Assembly: GCF_900119845.1 (NCBI RefSeq)
Contig: NZ_FPKU01000002.1
Coordinates: forward strand, 268,055-332,054
Direction of reading: 5' to 3'
Source of the DNA: Devosia enhydra
Lineage (GTDB): Bacteria; Pseudomonadota; Alphaproteobacteria; Rhizobiales; Devosiaceae
Length of the DNA stretch: 64,000 nt
Under the pieces are notes generated by a model. It did no database searches, was not told the DNA's origin, and was given only the letters and a program-made list of their open reading frames with translations. Shown one piece after another: positions 35,177 to 43,724 of the stretch. Each line of letters begins with the position of its first letter. The stretch's first letter is position 1. Made by a program: the position numbers and the translations under genes.

Positions 35177-36132
35177 CCGCACTCGGCATTTCCCTCGACG
35201 CCTGGCTGGCTGAGGCCGCCGATCCCGAGCTCGCCTCGGTGATCGCCGATATCGCGGCCGCGAGCCTCGAGATTTCCGCGCTGGTGCGCGGCGGCGATCT
35301 CTCGGGCCCGCTCGGGGAAGCCGGCGCCAGCAATGTGCAGGGCGAGACGCAGAAAAAGCTCGACGTCCTCTCCAACGACCTGCTGCGCGATGGCCTTTCG
35401 CGCAATCCCCGCATCGCCGCCATCGCGTCGGAAGAAGAAGACCATTCCGCCTGGTTCGGCCATGCCGACGGGCGCTATCTCGTCGCCTTCGATCCGCTCG
35501 ACGGGTCGAGCAATATCGATGTCAACGTCACGATCGGCACCATCTTCTCCATCCTGCCGCGCGGCGATGCGCCCGAGGGCGACGGCGCCTTCCTCCAGCC
35601 CGGCACCGCCCAGCTCTGCGCCGGCTATTTCGGCTATGGCCCGCAGACGGTTCTGGTCCTGGCGCTCAACGGCCGCGTGGTGCAGTTCACGCTTTCGCCC
35701 ACGGACAACCGCCTGCTGCTCACCCATCCCGATATCCGCATGCCGACGGGCACGCGCATGATCGGCGGCAACATCTCCAACATGCGCCGATGGGACCCTG
35801 CCCTTGGCGATACGGTCGCCACCATGATGGCCGAAGGCGGCTACAACCAGCGCTGGGTGGGCTCGATGATCGCCGACATCCACCGCATGCTGCACCAGGG
35901 CGGGGTATTCCTATACCCCTTCGACAGCCGCCAGCCCAAGGGCAAGCTGCGGGTGCTCTACGAGTGCAGCCCGATGTCCGCCATCGTGGAAAGCGCCGGC
36001 GGCAAGGCGGTGTCGGGCACCGGGCGCATCCTCGACCTCCAGCCCACGGGCCTCCACCAGCGCACCGGCCTGATCTGCGGCGATGCCGCGATCGTGGACG
36101 CCCTTATCAACCCCCTCCCTGCCGCAGGCTGA
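35173..36132 (+). CDS. fbp: Class 1 fructose-1,6-bisphosphatase
   Basis: 319 residues. The metal-binding signature FDPLDGSSNIDVN, preceded by ASEEEDH, is diagnostic of class I fructose-bisphosphatases; NLSNMRRW-like phosphate-binding (GGNISNMRRW) and the YECSPMSAIVESAGG segment follow. It removes the 1-phosphate of fructose 1,6-bisphosphate (and, in CbbF relatives, sedoheptulose bisphosphate). It is coupled to galM by a four-base overlap. Gluconeogenic flux from triose phosphates made by the aldolases encoded next door is the likely role; no RuBisCO or phosphoribulokinase gene is in the window, so a Calvin cycle is not supported. Confidence 0.95.
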   Translation: MTALGISLDAWLAEAADPELASVIADIAAASLEISALVRGGDLSGPLGEAGASNVQGETQKKLDVLSNDLLRDGLSRNPRIAAIASEEEDHSAWFGHADGRYLVAFDPLDGSSNIDVNVTIGTIFSILPRGDAPEGDGAFLQPGTAQLCAGYFGYGPQTVLVLALNGRVVQFTLSPTDNRLLLTHPDIRMPTGTRMIGGNISNMRRWDPALGDTVATMMAEGGYNQRWVGSMIADIHRMLHQGGVFLYPFDSRQPKGKLRVLYECSPMSAIVESAGGKAVSGTGRILDLQPTGLHQRTGLICGDAAIVDALINPLPAAG

Positions 36133-36151
36133 CCCTGCGGCCGCTGTTTTT
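36121..36151 (+). terminator. Intrinsic terminator after fbp
   Basis: Perfect 8-bp stem GCCGCAGG (36121-36128) / CCTGCGGC (36134-36141) with a five-base loop, overlapping the fbp stop codon, then five bases and a run of five T (36147-36151). This is the clearest intrinsic terminator in the window and separates galM-fbp from the RpiR gene. Confidence 0.75.
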
Positions 36152-36164
36152 CGTCCCGGTCATG

Positions 36165-36193
36165 CTATAGCTGCTCTGAAACTGCAGTTTCAG
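36165..36193 (+). promoter_or_regulatory. Promoter -10 and perfect palindromic operator in front of the rpiR-type gene
   Basis: A -10-like CTATAG at 36165-36170 is followed by an 18-bp perfect palindrome at 36176-36193, CTGAAACTG facing CAGTTTCAG. The palindrome lies where transcription would start, 10 bases before the regulator's ATG, so it is well placed for autorepression. The same core recurs in front of the TRAP genes (37149-37164 and 37227-37242). Confidence 0.72.
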
Positions 36194-36203
36194 GGCAGGT
36201 GGC

Positions 36204-37049
36204 ATGAAAACGCTCGCGCAGAAGTCTTTCCTGGGCCGCATCCGTGCGGCCCTGCCGGAGCTTCATCCGGCCGAGCGGCGGCTGGGCGAGTTCCTGTGCG
36301 ACTTTCCCGGCGAGCTGGCGAGCTATGACGCGCAGGAGCTGGCGCGGCTCGCCAATGTCTCGAAGGCGACCGTGTCGCGCTTCGTGCGTCGGCTCGATTA
36401 TGCAAGCTATGAGGAGGCGCGGCGCCACGCCCGCGAGGAGCAGCGCTCGGGATCGCGGCTGTTTCTCAGCCACCCGGGGGACGCGAACCCCGAGGCCTCG
36501 CTCGTTGCCGCCATCGCACAGGGCAAGGCCAATCTCGACCAGACCTTCACCACCATCACGCAGGCCGAGATCGATGCGCTGGCCGGCGCCATACTCGGGG
36601 CCCGCAAGGTCTGGATCATCGGCTTCCGGGCCAGTCATCCGCTCGCCGACTACCTCCAGTGGCAACTGATACAGGTGGTCGAGACCGCGATTTCGATCCC
36701 CGGGGGCGGGGAAACCCTGGGCGAGCATCTGGCCAGCGTTCGGGCTGAGGACTGCGTCGTGCTTTTCGGGCTGCGGCGTCGCGTCTCCGAGATGGATGCG
36801 GTGCTCGACTATCTCTCGGCCAGCCGGGCCGCGCTCGCCTATATCACCGATGAAGGGGTGGAGATCGAGCGCCGCGCCCGCTGGCACATGCGCTGCCACA
36901 CCGCCTCCACCGGTCCGCTGTTCAACCATGTTTCGGTGATGGCGCTCTGCCACCTCATCGTCACCCGCGCCATCGACCTGTCGGGCGCCGCCGGACGCGC
37001 CCGGCTGCGCCGAATCGAGGCGGCCAATGACGGGCTCGGCGAACTCTAA
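36204..37049 (+). CDS. RpiR/MurR family transcriptional regulator with SIS domain
   Basis: 281 residues. The N-terminal helix-turn-helix reads LARLANVSKATVSRFVRRLDY (about residues 49-70); a sugar-isomerase (SIS) domain follows from about residue 125 (KVWIIGFRASHPLADYLQW, then DCVVLFGLRRR). SIS domains of this family bind phosphosugars. The gene has a perfect palindrome just upstream and is followed, after a 328-base gap with two further half-matching sites, by a TRAP importer operon in the same direction. It is very likely the local regulator of that importer and of itself. Confidence 0.92.
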   Translation: MKTLAQKSFLGRIRAALPELHPAERRLGEFLCDFPGELASYDAQELARLANVSKATVSRFVRRLDYASYEEARRHAREEQRSGSRLFLSHPGDANPEASLVAAIAQGKANLDQTFTTITQAEIDALAGAILGARKVWIIGFRASHPLADYLQWQLIQVVETAISIPGGGETLGEHLASVRAEDCVVLFGLRRRVSEMDAVLDYLSASRAALAYITDEGVEIERRARWHMRCHTASTGPLFNHVSVMALCHLIVTRAIDLSGAAGRARLRRIEAANDGLGEL

Positions 37050-37377
37050 GCCGCTTCTGAGAGCGCCGCACTGCACCGGGCGACGGGCTTTCAGCACCGG
37101 GAAAGCCATGGGCTGCCCCATTAATCAGCAGCCTCCGACCGGCTTTTGCTGAAACTGTAATCAGCAGCACGGCTCCGCTGGGAATGCCATAATCTGGAAA
37201 ATCGCGATAAGTCTTTGCGCCAAATATGGAACTACAATTTCATATTGACTTGGCATGAAATCTGCATTGCATATTGCGTCAGCCGAGTGGCTTGGCAGGC
37301 CCTCAGGGCTTCAGCAGTTTAACCGCCGCCGCCGCTCTCTTGCGGCGCATGCGGCACTGACACGGAAGGCAATTGAA
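37050..37377 (+). promoter_or_regulatory. Gene-free regulatory region in front of the TRAP operon
   Basis: 328 bases without a credible gene, noticeably AT-richer toward its end. Two sequences resemble the palindrome in front of the rpiR gene: CTGAAACTGTAATCAG at 37149-37164 (left half identical) and TGGAACTACAATTTCA at 37227-37242 (13 of 16 bases match the central 16). A promoter candidate follows directly: TTGACT at 37245-37250 and GCATAT at 37269-37274, 18 bases apart. GGAAGG at 37364-37369 is the ribosome-binding site of the next gene. This places the second site just upstream of the -35 box, suitable for repression or activation by the RpiR protein. Confidence 0.65.
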
Positions 37378-38415
37378 GTGGTCACCCGTTCGATCCTGAC
37401 AGCCTTGGCCCTCGCCACGCTGTTTGCTCCCGCCGCCTATGCCCAGTCGCTGTCGCTCAAGGTGCTCGGCCAGCCGGCCGGCTCGGGCCTCATCGCCCAG
37501 AACAAGGAGAAGCCCTTCTTCGAAGCCCTCGGCGCCAATGCCGGCATGGACGTATCGGTGCAGTATCTGCCGGTCGATGTCGCCGGCATTCCGGATTCCG
37601 ACGGGCTGCGCGTGCTGAAATCCGGGCTCTTCGACATCGTCTCCATTCGCGGCCCGCAGGTGAGCCGCGACGAGCCGTCGATCCTCGGGCTCGACCTGAT
37701 CGGGCTCAATACCAGCTACGAGGCGGGCCGCGCCCATATCGAGGCCTTTTACGAGACGGTCGATGGCCGCCTGCAGTCCCAGTTCAACGCCAAGCTGCTC
37801 GGGGTATGGCCGGCGGGGCCGCAGATCATCTTCTGCAAGCCCGAAATCGGCGGCCTTGCCGACCTCAAGGGTCTGAAGGTGCGCGTCGGTGACCAGAGCG
37901 CGGCCAATTTCATGGCCGGGCTCGGCGCCACCGGCGTGCCCATGCCCTTTGGCGAGGTGCAGCAATCGCTCGCCCGCGGCGTGGTCGATTGCGCCGTCAC
38001 CGGTCCGGCTTCTGCCAATTCGGGCGGCTGGCCGGAAGCGACCACCACGGTGCTGCCTTTGGCCCTGCAGATGGCGGTGAACGGCTACGCCATCAACCTC
38101 AACAAATGGAACGCCATGTCGGCTGAAGACCAGGGAAAACTGCAGGCGGCCATCACGGCGCTCAGCACAGACATCTGGGCCTATTCCGAAGAGCTCTATG
38201 CCGACGCCATGCGCTGCAACAGCGGCCAGACCCCCTGCGCACTGGCCACCTCCTATACGCTGAAGCAGGCTCCGGTGTCCGATGAAGACGTCGCCACCGT
38301 CGCCTCGGCGGTCGCCGACGTTTCGCTGCCCGTCTGGGCCCAGCAATGCAATGCGGTCTTTGCCGAGTGCGAGACGAAGTGGCGCGAGACGGTCGGCGTC
38401 CAGCTCGGCCTCTGA
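37378..38415 (+). CDS. TRAP transporter substrate-binding protein (DctP-like)
   Basis: 345 residues from GTG 37378, chosen because GGAAGG lies eight bases upstream and the protein then begins with a Sec signal peptide (VVTRSILTALALATLFAP, ending AYAQS). The body matches TRAP binding proteins: a segment GLADLKGLKVRVGDQSAANF, then PMPFGEVQQSLARGVVDCAVTG. Unusually, the C-terminal region has several cysteines (MRCNSGQTPCAL, QQCNAVFAECE), probably two disulfides. TRAP systems import organic acids with a sodium or proton gradient; an acid is expected as ligand, perhaps a sugar acid because the regulator is of the phosphosugar-binding type. Confidence 0.87.
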   Translation: MVTRSILTALALATLFAPAAYAQSLSLKVLGQPAGSGLIAQNKEKPFFEALGANAGMDVSVQYLPVDVAGIPDSDGLRVLKSGLFDIVSIRGPQVSRDEPSILGLDLIGLNTSYEAGRAHIEAFYETVDGRLQSQFNAKLLGVWPAGPQIIFCKPEIGGLADLKGLKVRVGDQSAANFMAGLGATGVPMPFGEVQQSLARGVVDCAVTGPASANSGGWPEATTTVLPLALQMAVNGYAINLNKWNAMSAEDQGKLQAAITALSTDIWAYSEELYADAMRCNSGQTPCALATSYTLKQAPVSDEDVATVASAVADVSLPVWAQQCNAVFAECETKWRETVGVQLGL

Positions 38416-38439
38416 GGCCCTCTGCGTGGGAGAAGACCG

Positions 38440-39024
38440 ATGAAACGCATCGCCTTGCTGTCGGGCATCACGTTTGGCGCGATCATGATCGTGCTGTCAT
38501 TTGCCATTGCCGCGGAGACCATCCTGCGGAAATTCTTCTCCCACTCCATGGGCGGTATCGATGAACTGGGCGGCTATGCCGTCGCCATCGTCGCGCCGCT
38601 CGCCTTCATCGTGGCGGCCCATGAGCAGGCCCATATCCGCATCAACGTGCTGCACGGCCAGCTGCCGCTGCGGGCGCGGGCATGGCTGAATGTCGTCGCT
38701 GCGGTCTCGCTCAGCCTGCTCGCGCTGTTCCTGCTCTACTTCACCTTCAAGACGGTGCAGGACACGCTGGCCTACCGCTCCATCGCGCAGACGCCATGGG
38801 CGACCCCGCTGATCTACCCACAGGGGGTGTGGCTGGTCGCAATGGCCTCCTTCGCCATCGGAACGCTGGTGATCGCGGCCCGAACGGTGATGCTGGCCTT
38901 CCGCGGCGACTGGCAGACGCTCGATCGCCGCTATGGGCCGGGCTCTCCGCAGGACGAACTCGAGGCCGAACTCGCCGATCTTAAGGCCCGCGACGGAATG
39001 CAGTCCGACGAGGTCAAGCCATGA
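38440..39024 (+). CDS. TRAP transporter small permease (DctQ-like)
   Basis: 194 residues with four membrane segments (around residues 10-30, 45-65, 85-105 and 125-145), the pattern of DctQ. The central segment with GGIDELGGYAVAIVAPLAF and HEQAHIRINVL (a short charged loop) is the family signature. The C-terminal tail is long and charged. It lies 25 bases after the binding-protein gene and overlaps the large permease by four bases. Confidence 0.92.
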   Translation: MKRIALLSGITFGAIMIVLSFAIAAETILRKFFSHSMGGIDELGGYAVAIVAPLAFIVAAHEQAHIRINVLHGQLPLRARAWLNVVAAVSLSLLALFLLYFTFKTVQDTLAYRSIAQTPWATPLIYPQGVWLVAMASFAIGTLVIAARTVMLAFRGDWQTLDRRYGPGSPQDELEAELADLKARDGMQSDEVKP

Positions 39025-40322
39025 GCATCACCATTGTCGCCATCGGCTTTGCCATCATGCTGGCCCTGATGTTTCTCGGCATCCCGGTGGCCGTCGCCAT
39101 CGTCGCCGTCGGGGTGCTGGGCGGGCTCGTGTTTTACGGCATGCCGCTCGTCGACATGATGGGCGGCGTGGTGTGGACGAGTTTCAACTCGCCCTCGATC
39201 CTCGCAATCCCGCTCTTCATGCTTTTGGGCGAACTGCTGCTGCGCGGCGGCATCGCCGACAAGATGTTCGACGCCTTCGCGGTCTGGCTCGATCGGCTTC
39301 CCGGCGGGCTGCTGCACACCAATATCGCCACGAGCGCGCTGTTTGCGGCCACCTCGGGCTCCTCGGTGGCCACCGCAGCGACGGTGGGCACCATCGCCCT
39401 TCCCGCGCTCAACCAGCGCAACTACCCCATCAGCGCCTCGCTGGGCTCGCTGGCCGCAGGGGGCACGCTGGGCATCCTGATCCCGCCATCGATCAACCTC
39501 CTGGTCTATGGCTCGCTGGCCAATGCCTCGGTGGGGCAGCTCTTTGCCGCAGGGCTCATCCCCGGCATCCTTCTGGCGCTGTGCTTTTCGCTCTATATCG
39601 CCGTTTTCCAGGGTCGCAGCGGGCGCGATGCGGGCCAGTCCAGGCTCTCTTTGCGCACCAAGCTGAGCTATCTCAAATATCTCTTTCCGCCCTTCCTGAT
39701 TTTCGGGGTGGTGATGGGGTCGATCTATGGCGGGCTCGCGACGCCCACGGAATCGGCCGCGCTCGGGGTGGTCATGGCCTTAGGCATCGTCGCCGCCATG
39801 AGGCGGCTGAGCTGGGCGCTGCTGCTCAATTGCTGCATGCAGGCGGCGCGCACCACCGGCATGACGGTGATCGTGCTGAGCTGCGCCTTGCTGCTCAATG
39901 TCACCATCTCGATGCTGGGCGCCACGCAGGTGGTGACCCAATGGGTCGCGGGCTTCGAGCTCAACGCCTTCACGCTGCTGCTGGTCCTGATTGTTTTTTA
40001 CGTCGTGCTCGGCATGTTCATGGATGCCATGTCGATGCTGGTGCTCACCGTGCCCATCGCGGTGCCGATGGTCGCGGCCGTGGGCGTCGATCCGATCTGG
40101 TTCGGCATCTTCATCATCCTGATGTGCGAGATCGCCCTCATCACCCCGCCCGTGGGCATGAATCTCTTCGTCGTGCATGGCCTGCGGCGCGATGGCGGCA
40201 GCTTCAACGACGTGGTGAAGGGCGCCCTGCCCTATGTCTTCGTGATGATCGGTTTCGTGCTGCTGATCATGGCCGTGCCGGACATTGTCATGTGGCTGCC
40301 CGACAGGCTGGCTGGACGCTGA
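39021..40322 (+). CDS. TRAP transporter large permease (DctM-like)
   Basis: 433 residues, 11-12 membrane segments, standard DctM length. Family motifs include SIL-type FNSPSILAIPLFMLLGELL near residue 60, ATSGSSVATAATVG near 112, LIPPSINLLVYG near 153 and the C-terminal LITPPVGMNLFVV near 375. This is the ion-coupled channel of the importer. It overlaps the small permease gene by four bases and its stop overlaps the racemase gene start by one, so all are one operon under the RpiR-type control region. Confidence 0.94.
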   Translation: MSITIVAIGFAIMLALMFLGIPVAVAIVAVGVLGGLVFYGMPLVDMMGGVVWTSFNSPSILAIPLFMLLGELLLRGGIADKMFDAFAVWLDRLPGGLLHTNIATSALFAATSGSSVATAATVGTIALPALNQRNYPISASLGSLAAGGTLGILIPPSINLLVYGSLANASVGQLFAAGLIPGILLALCFSLYIAVFQGRSGRDAGQSRLSLRTKLSYLKYLFPPFLIFGVVMGSIYGGLATPTESAALGVVMALGIVAAMRRLSWALLLNCCMQAARTTGMTVIVLSCALLLNVTISMLGATQVVTQWVAGFELNAFTLLLVLIVFYVVLGMFMDAMSMLVLTVPIAVPMVAAVGVDPIWFGIFIILMCEIALITPPVGMNLFVVHGLRRDGGSFNDVVKGALPYVFVMIGFVLLIMAVPDIVMWLPDRLAGR

Positions 40323-41002
40323 TGCCGGTGCCAGTTGCAGCGATGACCGAGAGGACACTCTTGGTCATCAACCCCAACACCAATAGCGGGGTTACCGGGC
40401 GGGTGCGCGTGTCGGTCGAGGCCTGCGCGGCACCGGGCACGCAGGTCGTCGTCGTCAATCCCGAACGCGGCCCGGTGGCGATAGAAACGCCCGAGCACCG
40501 GGCCATGGCCGTGCCCAACGTGCTCGATCTCATCGCCCGCGCCCCCGATCATGACGGCTATGTCCTTGCCTGTTTCGACGACATCGCCATCGCCGAGGCG
40601 CGCGCGCTCGTGCCCGTCCCGGTGATCAGCATGGCCGAGGCCGGCATCAGGGCGGCAGCGGCGGCACATGATCGGTTCGACGTCGTCACCACCGTGGAGG
40701 CTGCCGTGCCCACCATCGCGGCGCTGGTTGCATCCTATGGTATGGCGAACCGGTGCACGGTGCGCGCCACGGGCATCGGGGTTTCGGAGACGGCAGAAGC
40801 CGGCCCGAAGGCAGAGGCGGCACTGGCCCGCACCATCTCGGCGTCCCGCGCCGCGGGGGCCGGGGCCATCGTGCTCGGCTCGGGCGCCTATGCAGGCCGG
40901 CGCCCGGCGCTGTCCCGCGCCTTCGGCCTGCCCTTCATCGACGGGCTGGAAGCGGCGATCGCCTATTGCGAAGCGCGGACGGGCGCCCTCTGGCAAGCCT
41001 GA
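40322..41002 (+). CDS. Asp/Glu/hydantoin racemase family protein with one catalytic cysteine
   Basis: 226 residues from ATG 40322 (an alternative ATG at 40343 gives MTERTLL). The family start LLVINPNTN and the first catalytic-cysteine motif LACFDD (C84) are present. The second cysteine, normally in an LGCAG-like motif, is serine here (S187 in VLGSGAYAG). Two-cysteine members racemise amino acids or hydantoins by a two-base mechanism; single-cysteine relatives include decarboxylases and isomerases, so this protein may be a decarboxylase or isomerase of an acid. It is the last gene of the TRAP operon and probably acts on the imported acid. Confidence 0.85.
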   Translation: MPVPVAAMTERTLLVINPNTNSGVTGRVRVSVEACAAPGTQVVVVNPERGPVAIETPEHRAMAVPNVLDLIARAPDHDGYVLACFDDIAIAEARALVPVPVISMAEAGIRAAAAAHDRFDVVTTVEAAVPTIAALVASYGMANRCTVRATGIGVSETAEAGPKAEAALARTISASRAAGAGAIVLGSGAYAGRRPALSRAFGLPFIDGLEAAIAYCEARTGALWQA

Positions 41003-41024
41003 GACGAGCCCGGCCTCTCAGGCC

Positions 41025-42011
41025 TCAGTGCATGCCTGCCGAGACATCGAAGATCGGCGGCGGGGCGGCGCCTGCGACGGCGAGAGCGGCGACGGCTTCG
41101 CGCACGTCGTCGGGCCGCTCCCGCGCCAGATCGAGGGCCCCGAGATTTTCCGCGATGTGCTCCGGGCGGGTCGCCCCGAACAAGAGCGTGTCGAGCGCGG
41201 GGTGGAGGAGGCAGAAGGCCATCGCCAGTTGCGCCGGGGTCACCCCCAGCCGCGCCGCGCCGGCTTCGAGCCCGGGCACCATGGCGCGGATCGCCGGGCG
41301 GATGCCGCCCGAATCGCGCGGAATGTTGCGGTCGGGGAACCAGTGCCCCCTGTCCCTGTCGCCGGGATTGTAGCGATCCCGATGCAGATGCCCGGCCAGG
41401 ATGCCGCCCTCGAGCGTATCGGCGGCCTGCAGCAGGATGCCGGTCCTCTCAAAGAGCGTTTCATAGGGCTCGGATTCCACCACCGAGCGCCGGCACACAT
41501 TGTATTGCAGTTGCAAAAAGCGCGGCCGCGGCAGGTTGCGGACCACCATCAAATCCATCGCCTCGCCCAACATCTCGGGCGCCCAGAGCGATGCCGCGAT
41601 CTCGCGCGTCAGGCCCGACGAGACGAGACCCGCCATGGCCGCGACGGCGTCTTCGAGCGCTTCCCCGACCGCCGGGCGCGAGCAGACCACGTAATCGGCA
41701 TGCGCTATGCCGAGCCGCAGGAGCGATTGCTTGACCAGCGCGTCGCGGCTTTCGAGCGAATTGGTGAACACCTTGATGCCGACGCGGTAGTCGTCGCGCC
41801 CCAACCCCAGATAGCGGACGATCTCGCGGAAGCGCTCCTCGTTGGACAGCTCATGGTCCCAGTAGTCGCCCACATCGAACAGCGTGATGCCGAGGTCAAG
41901 CGCCCGCCGCACCAGCGCTGCGCCCTCTTCAAGGCTGAGGCGGCTGAAGATGTGCCACGAGCCCAGCGCAAAGCGCCCGGCATCGAGGCGCGCAAGAGAA
42001 TCAGTCGGCAA
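41025..42011 (-). CDS. Aldo/keto reductase family protein lacking the tetrad histidine
   Basis: 328 residues, TIM-barrel AKR related to the YghZ/Kv-beta branch. Three of the four catalytic residues are visible: D46 and Y50 (FDVGDYW) and K80 (VGIKVF). The fourth, normally a histidine in a DxxxxH segment, reads DYVVCSRP, with C110 at that place. The protein may be a reductase with altered specificity or a non-enzymatic relative. It overlaps the ABC ATPase gene downstream of the second amino acid-type importer by 11 bases, so it is the last gene of that leftward operon, and it converges with the racemase gene. Confidence 0.82.
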   Translation of the reverse strand: MPTDSLARLDAGRFALGSWHIFSRLSLEEGAALVRRALDLGITLFDVGDYWDHELSNEERFREIVRYLGLGRDDYRVGIKVFTNSLESRDALVKQSLLRLGIAHADYVVCSRPAVGEALEDAVAAMAGLVSSGLTREIAASLWAPEMLGEAMDLMVVRNLPRPRFLQLQYNVCRRSVVESEPYETLFERTGILLQAADTLEGGILAGHLHRDRYNPGDRDRGHWFPDRNIPRDSGGIRPAIRAMVPGLEAGAARLGVTPAQLAMAFCLLHPALDTLLFGATRPEHIAENLGALDLARERPDDVREAVAALAVAGAAPPPIFDVSAGMH

Positions 42012-42807
42012 GGGTGGCCTCCGGGCTCGTTAGGGCGACGCCCGATGTGGCGAGGAACCGGCCAAGCCGGCTTTCGGGCGGCGCGCCGAAGATCTCCTTT
42101 GGGGTCCCTTCTTTCACGATCCGGCCCGCTTCCATGAAGACGATGCGGTCGGCCACGTCGCGGGCAAAGCTCATCTCATGGGTGACGATGACCATGGTCA
42201 TTCCGCCGGCGGCGAGATCCTGCATAACCTCGAGCACTTCGCCCACCAGTTCGGGGTCGAGCGCGCTGGTCGGCTCGTCGAACAGCATCAGCCTGGGTTC
42301 GTTGGCCAATGCCCGCGCAATCGCCGCGCGCTGCTGCTGGCCGCCCGAGAGATGGCGCGGATAGGCATCGACCTTGTCGCTAAGGCGAACCCGGGCGAGC
42401 AGCGCGCGAGCTTTCTCCTCGGCCTCCTTCCGGGGCACGCCCAGAACGCGGGTCGGGCCTTCGATGAGGTTTTCGAGAATGGTGTAGTGGCTGAAGAGGT
42501 TGAACTGCTGGAACACCATGCCCATCTGGGCGCGCTGTCTCGAGAGGTCCCGATCGCGCAGCGGCAGGAGTTTGCCGCTCTTGTGCTCGAAGCCGAGCAG
42601 TTCCCCATCGAGATAGATCGCGCCGGCATCGATGCGCTCGAGCTGGTGGATGCAGCGCGCCAGCGTCGACTTGCCCGAGCCAGACGGCCCGATGATGGCG
42701 ACCACCGAGCCTTCGGCGACGTCGAGATCGACGTCATCGAGCGCCACCAGCGCGCCGAACTGCTTGCGCACGCGGCGCGCGGAAAGAACCATGCTGTCGC
42801 CCGTCAT
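42001..42807 (-). CDS. Polar amino acid-type ABC transporter ATPase (GlnQ/HisP-like)
   Basis: 268 residues with intact Walker [11 protein letters not shown]-loop QQFNLFSH, signature LSGGQQQR, Walker [14 protein letters not shown] and THEM. The N-terminal start [12 protein letters not shown] could be shifted five residues to a second methionine. It overlaps the permease gene by four bases and the aldo/keto reductase gene by 11. It is the motor of the importer formed with 42804-43724 and 43721-44635. Confidence 0.94.
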   Translation of the reverse strand: MTGDSMVLSARRVRKQFGALVALDDVDLDVAEGSVVAIIGPSGSGKSTLARCIHQLERIDAGAIYLDGELLGFEHKSGKLLPLRDRDLSRQRAQMGMVFQQFNLFSHYTILENLIEGPTRVLGVPRKEAEEKARALLARVRLSDKVDAYPRHLSGGQQQRAAIARALANEPRLMLFDEPTSALDPELVGEVLEVMQDLAAGGMTMVIVTHEMSFARDVADRIVFMEAGRIVKEGTPKEIFGAPPESRLGRFLATSGVALTSPEATLAD

Positions 42808-43724
42808 GCTTCGATCCGCCCCTCGACCGCCTTGATGGCGCGGCTGGCGCCGTGCCCCCGGCTGAAATGGCGCTCGATGCCGATCTGGATCACGCTCATG
42901 ATCGAGACGATGATGAGGTACCAGAGCGTCGCGACCATCAGCAGGGGCACCACTTCGAGCGTCCGGTTGTAGATCGACTGCACCGAATGGAGCAGGTCGG
43001 ACAGGGCAATGACGCTGACCAGCGAGGTGCCCTTGAGGTTGAGAATGGTCTGGTTGCCCAAAGGCGGCAGGATGAAGCGCATCGACTGCGGAATGACGAT
43101 GCGGAAAAACGTCTGGGGACCGGTGAGCCCGATGGCGCGGGCCGCTTCGCGCTGGCCCTTGTCCACCGACATGAGCCCGGCCCGGATGATTTCGGATTTA
43201 TACGCCGCCTCGCCGAGCCCCAGGCCAAGCACCGCGGCGAGGAAGGGCGAGATCAAATCGTTGACGCGCGCCTCGAACAGGGTCGGTCCGAAGGGCAGCC
43301 CGAGCGAAATCGAGGGAATGATATAAGCGAGGTTGAACCAGAAGATCAGCTGCACCAGCGCCGGCACCGAGCGGAACACCCAGCTATAGACCCAGGCGAG
43401 AATCTGGAAGGGGCGGTAGGCGCTCTCGCGCGCCAGCGCCAGCAGGGTGCCGATCACGAGGCTGAAGACGAAGATGACGAGGGTGAGATAGAGCGTCGTC
43501 ATGAGGCCGTTCATCACTGCCTGGGCGGTGAAATAGCGCGCCACCACATCCCATTCGAAGCGGGGATTGGCGGCCGCGGCCAGCACCAGCCAGGCGAGGA
43601 GCCCGAAGACCAGCGCGCCCACCACGATGCGCCCGATCCTGTCCCGCCTGATGGCGAGGGAGGCATCGTCGGCCGGCAGGGGACGCCGGGCGGCGCCCCC
43701 CATGTCAGTGGCAATGGCCATCAA
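42804..43724 (-). CDS. Polar amino acid-type ABC transporter permease
   Basis: 306 residues, longer than most family members (about 220-240) because of an N-terminal extension of about 70 residues holding an extra membrane segment and a soluble loop. The permease core shows [17 protein letters not shown] (the R-TP-like motif with S for T), and the coupling loop [20 protein letters not shown]. Only one permease gene is seen, so it would act as a homodimer. It overlaps both neighbours by four bases. Confidence 0.92.
   Translation of the reverse strand: MMAIATDMGGAARRPLPADDASLAIRRDRIGRIVVGALVFGLLAWLVLAAAANPRFEWDVVARYFTAQAVMNGLMTTLYLTLVIFVFSLVIGTLLALARESAYRPFQILAWVYSWVFRSVPALVQLIFWFNLAYIIPSISLGLPFGPTLFEARVNDLISPFLAAVLGLGLGEAAYKSEIIRAGLMSVDKGQREAARAIGLTGPQTFFRIVIPQSMRFILPPLGNQTILNLKGTSLVSVIALSDLLHSVQSIYNRTLEVVPLLMVATLWYLIIVSIMSVIQIGIERHFSRGHGASRAIKAVEGRIEA

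Noticed and set aside
28653-36132. Calvin cycle locus, because a CbbA-type aldolase and a CbbF-type bisphosphatase are near each other
   Set aside because: No RuBisCO, phosphoribulokinase, transketolase or CbbR gene is present and the enzymes sit with sugar-uptake and mutarotase genes.
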